Assembly (NCBI GenBank): GCA_900757905.1
Contig: CAAEPN010000162.1
Coordinates: forward strand, 1 to 18,019
Length of the DNA stretch: 18,019 nucleotides
DNA from: Clostridia bacterium
Lineage (GTDB): Bacteria > Bacillota > Clostridia > Oscillospirales > CAG-382
Reading direction: 5' to 3'
In this document: piece after piece, positions 7,604 through 13,989 of the stretch
Layout: each line of letters opens with the position of its first letter
Position numbering within the stretch: position 1 is the stretch's first letter
Notes under the pieces: model-generated
What the model saw: the letters and a program-made list of their open reading frames with translations, nothing else
Told to the model about the DNA's origin: nothing
Databases searched by the model: none
Made by a program: the position numbers and the translations under genes

Positions 7604-8296
7604 TTAACCCGGATATAACGGATATAAGAGACACGCAAGTCCGTACCCGTTATAGAGGAGAAATTTTCCCAAAAATGCGGCAAGCACCAAAATGGCGCTT
7701 TCGCACGGAATGCCGTCCGCTTGTCCGATATCGTACCGCGTGACGCGTGCGAATAACCGATAAATAAGATAGCCGATTCCCGCGCCGAGCGTGTTTAGGA
7801 TCACGTCGTCTACGTCGGTGCTGCGATAATTGAGTAACTGGCTGCACTCGATAAGCACCGAAAAAAGTGCGCCGGAAAGCGCTGTTTTCCAAAGCTTGCG
7901 CTTGTCGCGAAACAGCGTCGGCAAAAGGAATCCGAACGGCATGAGCATGATGACATTGAGCGTGTAGCCGACCGGTGAATAGTCGGGGTCGGAAAACGGA
8001 ATCAAGTTGACGGTGGCGGTATTTATGGCAAGTCCGCCCGAACGAAGCAGATCGTACAGCGTGCCGCTGGCGGTCACGTCCAACACCATGGCGAGATATA
8101 CGCCGAAAAGAGCAAGTCCAATACCATGTAATATTTCCGCGCGGCGGGGCGGTGTCTTCGAAACATCGTCTGCGCCGTTTTTCTTTTGCAGGCGTTTTTG
8201 GTACGAGAACAAGAAGCAGATAATGGCAAACGGCAGCAGCGGACAGGCGTAAATGTAGATTTGAAAAAGTATATCAAGCAGCGCAGTGTTTCTCAT
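7604..8296 (-). CDS. VanZ-family membrane protein
   Basis: The protein has 230 residues and five to six hydrophobic segments. Diagnostic VanZ-domain features are NLIPFSD (97-103), NVIMLMPFGFLLP (114-126), the IECSQLLNYRSTDVDDVILN block (149-168) and NTLGAGIGYLIY (168-179). Residues 1-35 form an extra N-terminal membrane segment before a basic loop. VanZ proteins are linked to glycopeptide (teicoplanin) resistance in enterococci and are widespread in Clostridia with unknown envelope-related roles; no vancomycin cluster is present here. Its ATG overlaps the stop codon of the upstream PAP2 gene by 4 bp (ATGA, 8293-8296), so the two are translationally coupled and transcribed together from the promoter near 9033-9060. 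Confidence 0.92.
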   Translation of the reverse strand: MRNTALLDILFQIYIYACPLLPFAIICFLFSYQKRLQKKNGADDVSKTPPRRAEILHGIGLALFGVYLAMVLDVTASGTLYDLLRSGGLAINTATVNLIPFSDPDYSPVGYTLNVIMLMPFGFLLPTLFRDKRKLWKTALSGALFSVLIECSQLLNYRSTDVDDVILNTLGAGIGYLIYRLFARVTRYDIGQADGIPCESAILVLAAFLGKFLLYNGYGLACLLYPLYPG

Positions 8297-9000
8297 TTGA
8301 CGCGTACCTCCCGGGACTTGTTACCCATATATACGAGCGGATAAGTGGTGGCGCAAAGGAATATCCCGGCAAACACGTCGAGAACGGAATGCTGCTTGAT
8401 AAGTACGGTAGACGCGCATACAAGAACGCTTGAAACGACAAAGAAGCACCGCCAAGCGATACTTTGAAAGCGTTTGCTGTGAAAGGCGGCAAACAGCACG
8501 GCAAACTGACCGATCACGTGCAAGGACGGACATACGCCGGTATTGGTATCCGACGAATACAAACCGATGACCAAGCGGTCGAAGATGTCGGGATTGGTGA
8601 AAACGGTCGGACGCAGATGTTGAACAGTGGGGAATAAGAAGAATGCGGCAAGGCCGACCGAATAGGTGATGGCGACGAAGGTCATATAGCGGACAAAAAG
8701 CTTTTTTTCGAAAAGATAGGTATAGACCGTCATACCTCCGACGAAAAAGAACCACGCGATATAGGGAATGACAAACGGACTGCAAAAGGGAATATAGTGA
8801 TCGAGCACGCTTTGCACGGTATGATAATGTGTGATAAAAGCGCCGGTTTCGGAAAGCTCGAAGAGAAGAAAAAAGACCGGCCAATAGAGCAAGAGCAGAT
8901 AGGGGCGCTCCGAAAAAAAGCGTTTTATGGCGCTTAATGCGTCGGAAAAAGCGGAAAGCAATGTGGACGGTGTGCAGATTTTGGGTGTTTCACGGTTCAT
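8293..9000 (-). CDS. PAP2-family phosphatase/transferase (inositol phosphorylceramide synthase-like type)
   Basis: This is a polytopic membrane protein of 235 residues with about six hydrophobic segments. The PAP2 catalytic motifs are present in the variant seen in the AUR1-like branch: FPTVQHLRP (123-131), CPSLH (157-161) and STVLIKQHSVLD (197-208) with the two histidines and the aspartate. The conserved lysine of the first motif (K-x6-RP) and the arginine of SR-x5-H are replaced, as in that branch. Such enzymes dephosphorylate or transfer lipid-linked phosphates (phosphatidate, undecaprenyl pyrophosphate or phospho-inositol headgroups) at the outer membrane face. The exact substrate here is unknown. 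A strong site, AAAGGAGGA (complement of 9008-9016), precedes the ATG. It is the first gene of a two-gene operon with vanZ, and TTTAAG-type repeats upstream suggest control by a response regulator. Confidence 0.88.
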   Translation of the reverse strand: MNRETPKICTPSTLLSAFSDALSAIKRFFSERPYLLLLYWPVFFLLFELSETGAFITHYHTVQSVLDHYIPFCSPFVIPYIAWFFFVGGMTVYTYLFEKKLFVRYMTFVAITYSVGLAAFFLFPTVQHLRPTVFTNPDIFDRLVIGLYSSDTNTGVCPSLHVIGQFAVLFAAFHSKRFQSIAWRCFFVVSSVLVCASTVLIKQHSVLDVFAGIFLCATTYPLVYMGNKSREVRVK

Positions 9001-9032
9001 TGAAAAGTCCTCCTTTTTGTGATTACGTTTTC

Positions 9033-9060
9033 ATTGTAGCACCAAAAAGAGGAAAAGCAA
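9033..9060 (-). promoter_or_regulatory. Promoter of the pap2-vanZ operon
   Basis: Read on the minus strand, TTGCTT (complement of 9055-9060) and TACAAT (complement of 9033-9038) are 16 bp apart, and TGC in front of the -10 makes it an extended -10. The start would be near 9026, about 25 nt before the ATG. Confidence 0.7.
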
Positions 9061-9064
9061 GGCC

Positions 9065-9103
9065 TTTAAGTGTATCTTAGACGGCTCTTAAACAATTCTT
9101 AAA
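9065..9103 (-). promoter_or_regulatory. Direct-repeat operator upstream of pap2-vanZ (11-bp period)
   Basis: On the minus strand the hexamers TTTAAG (9103-9098), TTTAAG (9092-9087) and TCTAAG (9081-9076), plus a weaker CTTAAA (9070-9065), are each separated by exactly 5 bp. An 11-bp period of direct repeats is the usual site geometry of OmpR/PhoB-family regulators. The series ends 4 bp before the -35 of the pap2 promoter. It resembles the TTTCAG-N5-TTTAAG boxes at 16201-16237 and 17722-17738. Confidence 0.6.
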
Positions 9104-9257
9104 GGGAGTCCGGCAAAATGTCTCCTATGGGGCGGCGGGACGCCGCCTCATACCGGGACAGCACGTTTTGCGTGAATGGGTAGCTTGCTTCGCGGCATTT
9201 CCCGACGGCAAAACTGCCGAAAAAATATGCACCGATATATTCGGTGCATATTTTTTT
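9104..9257 (+). other. Structured non-coding stretch; candidate small RNA or leader
   Basis: This gene-free region can form a series of hairpins. The first is a stem at 9127-9151 (ATGG plus GGCGGCG against CGCCGCC plus T plus CAT, loop GGA). CGGGA (9154-9158) can pair with TCCCG (9200-9204), enclosing a small CACG/CGTG hairpin (9162-9174). CGGCA/TGCCG (9206-9219) follows, and the last is a 16-bp terminator stem (9220-9256). A weak -10-like CAAAAT (9114-9119) precedes it. I do not recognise a known riboswitch or RNA family. A short in-frame extension of spoIIP crosses it but encodes nothing protein-like. A transcript of roughly 130 nt ending at 9257 is possible but unproven. Confidence 0.35.
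9220..9257. terminator. Perfect hairpin with A- and T-runs (possible bidirectional terminator)
   Basis: A 16-bp perfect stem (arms 9220-9235 and 9241-9256, loop TATAT) includes ATATGCACCGA and its complement, with six A at the left edge and seven T at the right. It can act as an intrinsic terminator on either strand. Its right arm overlaps the -35 of the proposed spoIIP promoter. Confidence 0.75.
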
Positions 9258-9274
9258 CGCCGTGACAATATACT
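9246..9274 (+). promoter_or_regulatory. Sigma-E-like promoter for spoIIP
   Basis: GCATATT (9246-9252) matches the Bacillus sigma-E -35 consensus KMATATT completely. Fourteen bp later, AATATACT (9267-9274) matches CATACAMT at 6 of 8 positions. Spacing is within the 13-15 bp typical of sigma-E. spoIIP homologues are sigma-E-dependent in Bacillus, which supports the call. The transcript would start near 9281. Confidence 0.5.
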
Positions 9275-9302
9275 ATTACAGCGAATACGAGGAGGACGGC
9301 CT

Positions 9303-10835
9303 ATGATCTATACCAAAGTGACGATCCCGACAGCTGAAAAACATACGGAACACAAGATGCCGGCGTATCGGAAAAACGCATCCGAAAAGAAAGACCGCGA
9401 TTCCTCGGCAAAAACCTTTGTGTTTGCCGCTGATTCCGTCCGAAACGCTTACCGCACGCAAAAAACGGTGTCGGACAAGACGGACGCTTGCGCGAAGACC
9501 GCCGAAATTCCCGATTTTCCGGCACATAAACCGGAAATTGTCTTGACGGAACATACTGACGAAAATGCAGCTTCTTCCGAAAGTCCGTCAAATGCAGAAG
9601 TATACGTCCACGCATCGTGTGAGCATACTCTGTTCGAACGCTTTCTCCCGTTTTCTGGCAAGCTTGCACTGCTTGCAATATTGTGTATGGTCTCGTTTTT
9701 GTTTGGCTGTACCGTGACGGACCGAAAGCTCTGCCGCGTTGTGATGGCGGTCAGCGCCGCCGCGTCCGGCCGTATTCCGGATACGCCGATCTCCGATGTC
9801 TACGGCAGCGTAGCCCAAGCCGCCAAAGCGCAGCAGGCCGCCGATTCCGGCGAAACCTTTTACCGCAAGTACAGCACCGACGGTTCTTTTTCGGATTCTT
9901 CCGCAGAGACGCCCGATTCGCTCGACTACCTCGCCGCACATGAGAATCCCGTTTCGGATGCGTCCGACGGGACTTCCGCTTTGCCGGATACCTCGGTCAT
10001 ACCCGTGCAAAGCGCCGAAACCGGCAAGATCGGTTCGGATTCCGAGGTCTTGTACCCGGTCATGTCAAGCGATTTCCGGGCAAAGGATCTGTTTTCCTTA
10101 AACAATGAAACGCGCTACACACCGGATGTGGCCGCACTTCTTAAAGTCACGCCGAGCGCGCTTCAGAATCTTTCACTTGACGGGAATCCCCTTGTTCTCA
10201 TCGTGCATACGCACGGCACGGAGGCGTATAACGAGTGCGAAAAAAACGGCTACTACGACGCAGCGCAGCCGGTGCGGAGCGAAGATATATCGCAAAATGT
10301 CGTAAGCGTCGGAACGGCGCTGGCCGGGGTCTTGAACGATTTCGGCATTGTGACATTGCACGATACCACTATGTGTGATAAGGATTCGTTTGTTCGTGCC
10401 TATAAGACCTCAGCGACGCTCGTTAAATCGTATTTGGAACAGTATCCGTCGATACGCTTTGTCATCGACCTGCACCGCGATTCGATCTCCTCGCCGGACG
10501 GGTCTGCGTCCGCGCCGGTCTTTTCCTATGCCGGTGAAGAGGCCGCCCAGCTCATGCTTGTGGTCGGTACCAACGCTGCGGGCGCAAATCACCCGAACTG
10601 GAGCGATAATCTTTCGCTTGCACTTCAGCTTCAAAAGAAGCTGTCGGACGATTATCCCGGCATGTTCCGTCGCATCAATCTGCGTATGGCCAGTTTTAAC
10701 GAGCAGCTCTCAAGCGGCTATCTGCTTCTTGAATGCGGTGCGTTTGCCAACAGCCGCACGCAGGCCGAGCGTGCGGCAAAGCTGTTCGGCACCGGCTTGG
10801 CGCGGCTCATCACGGAAGCGGCGAAAAGCGCATAG
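9303..10835 (+). CDS. spoIIP: Stage II sporulation protein P (engulfment peptidoglycan amidase/endopeptidase)
   Basis: SpoIIP cleaves septal peptidoglycan with SpoIID and SpoIIM to drive engulfment of the forespore by the mother cell. The ATG at 9303 has an excellent GAGGAGG (9289-9295), 7 bp away; the frame is open back to a GTG at 9168, but that crosses the terminator hairpin. The product is 510 residues. Residues 1-118 are hydrophilic, 119-137 form one membrane segment (LALLAILCMVSFLFGC), 140-290 are a Ser/Asp/Ala-rich linker, and about 296-505 are the SpoIIP catalytic domain. Metal/catalytic motifs are HTHGTEAY (302-309), VIDLHRDS (387-394, with H391) and LLLECGAF (474-481, with E477). 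The membrane anchor normally lies near the N-terminus, so the 118-residue cytoplasmic lead is unusual. The gene shows that the organism belongs to an endospore-forming lineage. Confidence 0.95.
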   Translation: MIYTKVTIPTAEKHTEHKMPAYRKNASEKKDRDSSAKTFVFAADSVRNAYRTQKTVSDKTDACAKTAEIPDFPAHKPEIVLTEHTDENAASSESPSNAEVYVHASCEHTLFERFLPFSGKLALLAILCMVSFLFGCTVTDRKLCRVVMAVSAAASGRIPDTPISDVYGSVAQAAKAQQAADSGETFYRKYSTDGSFSDSSAETPDSLDYLAAHENPVSDASDGTSALPDTSVIPVQSAETGKIGSDSEVLYPVMSSDFRAKDLFSLNNETRYTPDVAALLKVTPSALQNLSLDGNPLVLIVHTHGTEAYNECEKNGYYDAAQPVRSEDISQNVVSVGTALAGVLNDFGIVTLHDTTMCDKDSFVRAYKTSATLVKSYLEQYPSIRFVIDLHRDSISSPDGSASAPVFSYAGEEAAQLMLVVGTNAAGANHPNWSDNLSLALQLQKKLSDDYPGMFRRINLRMASFNEQLSSGYLLLECGAFANSRTQAERAAKLFGTGLARLITEAAKSA

Positions 10836-10904
10836 CTTTGCAGAGCGTCTTTTTACATACCCTGACAGAGATGTCAGCGGAAAACTTATATGTAAGAGGA
10901 CGTT

Positions 10905-11333
10905 ATGCGAAAAAACACGGAAATATCAAACACAAACTTCTTTTGGAAAGCGGTCGAGTGGGCGACGGTCTTTGCCTTTGGCGCATTTTCCTATCTGTTT
11001 ATGGAGCTTTTTTGGCGCGGACACAGTCACCCGACTATGTTTTTCGCCGGAGGGATATGCTTTCTTCTTATCTATGAGGGTGAAAAACGGCTATGCGGCT
11101 ATCGGACGTTTACGCGGTGCGTGTTATATGCGTATCTGATTACGGCAGTGGAGCTTGTGTTTGGCGTCATATTCAATCTGTTTCTGAAATGGAATGTATG
11201 GGATTATTCCGACCGTGCGCTCAACCTTTGGGGACAGGTGTGTCCGTTATTCTTCTTTCTTTGGATAGGCGTCGCGTATCTCGCGGTCAAGGCGGCGTGC
11301 CCGATTCGGCGGTACTTTGAGAGAAACCGATAA
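10905..11333 (+). CDS. CmpB-type putative ABC-transporter permease family membrane protein
   Basis: A small membrane protein of 142 residues with four hydrophobic segments (about 15-33, 44-58, 72-91, 107-128). The block ELVFGVIFNLFLKWNVWDYS (80-99) followed by NLWGQVCPLFFFLWIGV closely resembles the family annotated as putative ABC-transporter type IV/CmpB, common in Clostridia; despite the name, a transport role is not established. No ATPase partner is nearby. The ribosome binding site AAGAGGA (10894-10900) fits the ATG at 10905. It starts 69 bp after spoIIP with no terminator between (only a short CTGACA/TGTCAG hairpin at 10862-10877 without a T-run), so read-through from spoIIP is likely. 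Confidence 0.7.
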   Translation: MRKNTEISNTNFFWKAVEWATVFAFGAFSYLFMELFWRGHSHPTMFFAGGICFLLIYEGEKRLCGYRTFTRCVLYAYLITAVELVFGVIFNLFLKWNVWDYSDRALNLWGQVCPLFFFLWIGVAYLAVKAACPIRRYFERNR

Positions 11334-11357
11334 AAACTGCATAAGAATCGGGTACGG

Positions 11358-11421
11358 ATATGCAAAAAAATGATGATTCCAACAGAAATTCAAATATCCT
11401 ACAGCAAATTTGCATATTTTT
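11358..11421. repeat. Distant inverted repeat upstream of the serC promoter
   Basis: ATATGCAAA (11358-11366) and TTTGCATAT (11409-11417) form a 9-bp inverted repeat with a 42-bp AT-rich middle, followed by TTTT directly abutting the serC -35. It could be a weak terminator for the preceding gene or an operator; the sequence does not decide. Confidence 0.4.
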
Positions 11422-11422
11422 A

Positions 11423-11451
11423 TTGACAATCCGCCGTTATGGTTGTATAAT
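11423..11451 (+). promoter_or_regulatory. Consensus sigma-A promoter of the serCA operon
   Basis: TTGACA (11423-11428) and TATAAT (11446-11451) are both perfect consensus hexamers at the ideal 17-bp spacing. The predicted start is near 11458, giving a leader of about 72 nt. This should be the strongest constitutive promoter in the window. Confidence 0.92.
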
Positions 11452-11457
11452 GAATTA

Positions 11458-11500
11458 TCCGCCGAAAATACGTTTGCGGCGGAAATTTATTTTTTATTTT
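11458..11500 (+). promoter_or_regulatory. 5'-terminal hairpin followed by a T-rich tract in the serC leader
   Basis: TCCGCCG (11458-11464) pairs with CGGCGGA (11477-11483), with three additional inner A-T pairs. The stem begins at the predicted transcription start and is followed by a T-rich, A-interrupted tract to about 11502. It could stabilise the 5' end of the mRNA or act as an attenuator. Confidence 0.55.
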
Positions 11501-11529
11501 TAACTCATAAACACGGAGGTTACGCGCAC

Positions 11530-12612
11530 ATGAGCAGAATTTACAATTTTTCCGCAGGTCCGTCCATGCTCCCGCTCGAAGTTCTCGAACAGGCGGCATC
11601 CGAAATGACTGATTACAACGGTTCAGGCATGTCAGTTATGGAGATGAGCCATCGATCTCCCGTTTATGACGCCATCATCAAGCAGACCGAAGCGGATTTC
11701 CGCACGCTTATGAATATTCCGGATAACTACAAGGTCCTCTTTTTGCAGGGCGGCGCTTCCACTCAATTTGCCGCCGTTCCGCTCAACCTTATGAAAACCG
11801 GCAAGGCTGACTATGTTGTTTCCGGTCAGTTCTCCAAGAAGGCCTTCAAGGAAGCCCAAAAGTACGGCGACGCCAAGTGTATTGCCTCCTCGGAGGACAG
11901 AACCTTCTCCTACATTCCGGAAGTTACGCCGGATATGGTTCGTCCGGACGCAGATTATGTCCATGTCTGCTACAACAACACTATTTTCGGTACCAAATTC
12001 CCGGAGGTTCCGAATGTCGGCGATAAGGTACTTGTGGCCGATATGTCGTCCTGCATTACCAGCGAGCCGGTCGATGTGACAAAGTTCGGCGTTATTTATG
12101 CCGGCGCTCAAAAGAACATGGCGCCTGCCGGTCTTACGGTCGTCATCATCCGTGAAGATCTTCTCGGCTTTGCCCGTCCTGAAACGCCTACTATGTTAGA
12201 TTATAAGACTATGGCGGACAACGATTCCATGTACAATACGCCGCCTTGCTACACCATTTACATTGCCGGCCTTGTTTACAAATGGGCATTAAAGAACGGC
12301 GGACTTACTGCTATGAAAGAGAGAAACGAAAAGAAAGCAAAGCTTCTTTACGATTATCTCGATTCTTCCAAGCTGTTTAAGCCGACGGCCGAAAAGAAAT
12401 ACCGTTCCATGATGAACGCTTGCTTTGTTACGGGCGACGCGGATCTCGACAAGAAGTTCTGCAAGGAGGCTGCCGAAAACGGCCTTTCCAACCTTAAGGG
12501 TCACAGAAGCGTCGGCGGTATGCGTGCATCGATCTACAACGCCATGCCGTATGAGGGCGTAGAAAAGCTCGTGGAATTCATGAAGAAATTTGAAGCGGAA
12601 AACTTAAAATAA
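11530..12612 (+). CDS. serC: Phosphoserine aminotransferase SerC
   Basis: SerC is a PLP enzyme that converts 3-phosphohydroxypyruvate plus glutamate to O-phosphoserine, the second step of serine synthesis. The ATG at 11530 gives 360 residues, the normal length, beginning with the family signature RIYNFSAGPSMLP. GGAGG at 11515-11519 is 10 bp upstream; the frame is open back to 11410, but that lies upstream of the promoter and cannot be translated from it. Visible features are the phosphate-binding GGASTQF (74-80), the PLP-ring aspartate in DMSS (171-174), the Schiff-base lysine K195 in GAQKNMAPAG, and HRSVGGMRASIYNAMP near the C-terminus. It is followed 31 bp later by serA, so two consecutive enzymes of the pathway are made from one transcript. 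Confidence 0.97.
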   Translation: MSRIYNFSAGPSMLPLEVLEQAASEMTDYNGSGMSVMEMSHRSPVYDAIIKQTEADFRTLMNIPDNYKVLFLQGGASTQFAAVPLNLMKTGKADYVVSGQFSKKAFKEAQKYGDAKCIASSEDRTFSYIPEVTPDMVRPDADYVHVCYNNTIFGTKFPEVPNVGDKVLVADMSSCITSEPVDVTKFGVIYAGAQKNMAPAGLTVVIIREDLLGFARPETPTMLDYKTMADNDSMYNTPPCYTIYIAGLVYKWALKNGGLTAMKERNEKKAKLLYDYLDSSKLFKPTAEKKYRSMMNACFVTGDADLDKKFCKEAAENGLSNLKGHRSVGGMRASIYNAMPYEGVEKLVEFMKKFEAENLK

Positions 12613-12643
12613 ACCGTTTCTCACATAAGGATAGGTACATATC

Positions 12644-13807
12644 ATGACAAATATCAAATTATTGAATAAAATTGCCGCGTGCGGCACGTCGCTTTTTGAT
12701 GACAAGCGCTACAACGTCGGCGAAAACGTAGAAAATCCCGACGCTATTATGGTTCGTTCGGCCGCTATGCACGACATGGAATTCGGCGATGAGCTTCTTG
12801 CCATCGCCCGTGCCGGCGCCGGCGTCAACAACATTCCGATCGATAAATGCTCCGAAAAGGGCATTGTCGTATTCAATACGCCGGGCGCAAACGCAAACGC
12901 CGTAAAGGAGCTTGCGGTTGCGGCGCTTCTTCTGGCTTCGCGTAAGATCGTGGACGGCATCAACTGGGCGCAGACGCTTGTCGGCAATGAAGACGTTGCC
13001 AAAGCCGTCGAAAAAGGCAAGAGCGCGTTTGTCGGACCGGAAATTGCCGGAAAGACGCTCGGTATCATCGGCCTTGGCGCTATCGGCGCACAGCTCGCCA
13101 ATGCGGCGACCCACCTCGGCATGAAGGTCTACGGCTATGACCCGTATATCACGGTCGACGCTGCATGGTCGCTTTCCAAATCGGTTAACCGTGCCAAAAC
13201 GCTTGCCGCTATCTACGAAAACTGCGATTATATCTCGATTCACGTTCCGTCCACGCCCGAAACAAAGGGTATGATCAACGAGACCTCCATTTCCTGCATG
13301 AAGGACGGCGTGCGTCTGTTGAATCTTGCAAGAGCTGACCTTGTCAATGCCGACGCCGTCAAAAAGGCTCTCGAAACCGGTAAAGTGGCAAGCTATGTGA
13401 CCGACTTCCCGACCGCTGAGGTTTTGGGCGTCCCGGGCATTGTCACCATTCCGCACCTCGGCGCGTCCACGCCGGAATCGGAGGACAACTGTGCTGTCAT
13501 GGCGGCGACCGAGCTTATCGATTACCTCGAAAGCGGCAACATCAAGAACAGCGTCAACTTCCCGGAGGCCGTCATTCCGCATACCGGCGACGCAAGACTC
13601 TGCGTGTTCCACAAGAACGTTCCGGCCATGGTTGCTCAGATTTCGACGGTGCTGTCGGATAACAAGATCAACATTGCAAACATGATCAACTGCTCCAAGA
13701 AGGACAACGCCTACACGCTCATCGAAGTCAATGGCGATCTGCCTTCGGAAGCGGTGGAAAAGATCAAGGGACTTGAAAATATCACACGTGTAAGAGTGAT
13801 TAAGTAA
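12644..13807 (+). CDS. serA: D-3-phosphoglycerate dehydrogenase SerA
   Basis: SerA oxidises 3-phosphoglycerate with NAD+, the committed step of serine synthesis. The protein has 387 residues, the short form (substrate-binding, NAD-binding and one ACT domain) common in Clostridia, rather than the 520-residue form with an intervening domain. The Rossmann motif GLGAIG is at 143-148. The catalytic triad is R230 (NLARADLV), E259 (FPTAEVLG) and H271 (IPHLGASTPESE). The C-terminal ACT domain (about 318-387, starting CVFHKNVPAMVAQISTVL) is the place where serine feedback could bind. An AAGGA lies about 14 bp before the ATG. Cotranscribed with serC from the promoter at 11423-11451 and terminated by the palindromes at 13886-13976. 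No serB was seen, so phosphoserine phosphatase must be elsewhere. Confidence 0.97.
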   Translation: MTNIKLLNKIAACGTSLFDDKRYNVGENVENPDAIMVRSAAMHDMEFGDELLAIARAGAGVNNIPIDKCSEKGIVVFNTPGANANAVKELAVAALLLASRKIVDGINWAQTLVGNEDVAKAVEKGKSAFVGPEIAGKTLGIIGLGAIGAQLANAATHLGMKVYGYDPYITVDAAWSLSKSVNRAKTLAAIYENCDYISIHVPSTPETKGMINETSISCMKDGVRLLNLARADLVNADAVKKALETGKVASYVTDFPTAEVLGVPGIVTIPHLGASTPESEDNCAVMAATELIDYLESGNIKNSVNFPEAVIPHTGDARLCVFHKNVPAMVAQISTVLSDNKINIANMINCSKKDNAYTLIEVNGDLPSEAVEKIKGLENITRVRVIK

Positions 13808-13829
13808 GTTTTACGATACGAAAAAGATT

Positions 13830-13853
13830 CGGGCGACCGATGGTCGCCCCTAC
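13830..13853. repeat. REP-like palindrome, copy 1
   Basis: GGGCGACC (13831-13838), loop GAT, GGTCGCCC (13842-13849), then CTAC. It carries the same outer sequence as copy 2 in the opposite orientation (CGCCCCTAC here, GTAGGGGCG there), so the two form an inverted pair with about 32 bp between them. Confidence 0.7.
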
Positions 13854-13885
13854 GGTTGGCAGACACAGAATGTTATGCAAACCAT

Positions 13886-13916
13886 GTAGGGGCGGCTATC
13901 AGCCGCCCGTTTTTTA
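13886..13916 (+). terminator. REP-like palindrome, copy 2, doubling as serCA terminator
   Basis: GTA then GGGGCGGCT (13889-13897), loop ATC, AGCCGCCC (13901-13908), G, and T from 13910. The 8-bp GC-rich stem plus T-run is a good intrinsic terminator for serA. It is also the inverted partner of the palindrome at 13830-13853, which suggests a small mobile or repeat element adopted as a terminator. Confidence 0.7.
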
Positions 13917-13937
13917 TAAGGCGTTCCAAAAAATGTG

Positions 13938-13976
13938 AAAAAAGGTTCGTAAAACCTCGTTTTACGAACCTTTTTT
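13938..13976. terminator. Perfect bidirectional terminator between serA and the histidine kinase
   Basis: An 18-bp perfect stem (AAAAAAGGTTCGTAAAAC, 13938-13955, against 13959-13976) with a CTC loop gives a T-run on both strands. It serves the kinase gene ending at 13990 on the minus strand and backs up the serCA terminator on the plus strand. Confidence 0.93.
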
Positions 13977-13989
13977 GCTCTCTTTGCCG

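Noticed and set aside
8293..9103. Glycopeptide resistance cluster because of VanZ
   Set aside because: No vanH, vanA/B, vanX or vanRS-type neighbours; VanZ domains are common in Clostridia outside resistance clusters.
9168..9302. N-terminal extension of SpoIIP from GTG 9168
   Set aside because: It would translate through the terminator hairpin, has no ribosome binding site, and the ATG at 9303 has an ideal GAGGAGG.
10862..10877. Terminator after spoIIP
   Set aside because: CTGACA-GAGA-TGTCAG forms a 6-bp hairpin but has no following T-run, so termination is not supported.
10375..11139. 254-residue plus-strand frame overlapping the end of spoIIP and the CmpB-like gene
   Set aside because: Out-of-frame overlap with two well-supported genes, very Arg/Ser-rich, no ribosome binding site.
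12659..13612. 317-residue minus-strand open frame opposite serA
   Set aside because: Shadow of the strongly conserved serA coding sequence; no motif, promoter or ribosome binding site.
13830..13976. CRISPR array or tRNA in the palindrome-rich gap
   Set aside because: Only two inverted palindromes and one terminator; no direct repeats with regular spacers and no cloverleaf.
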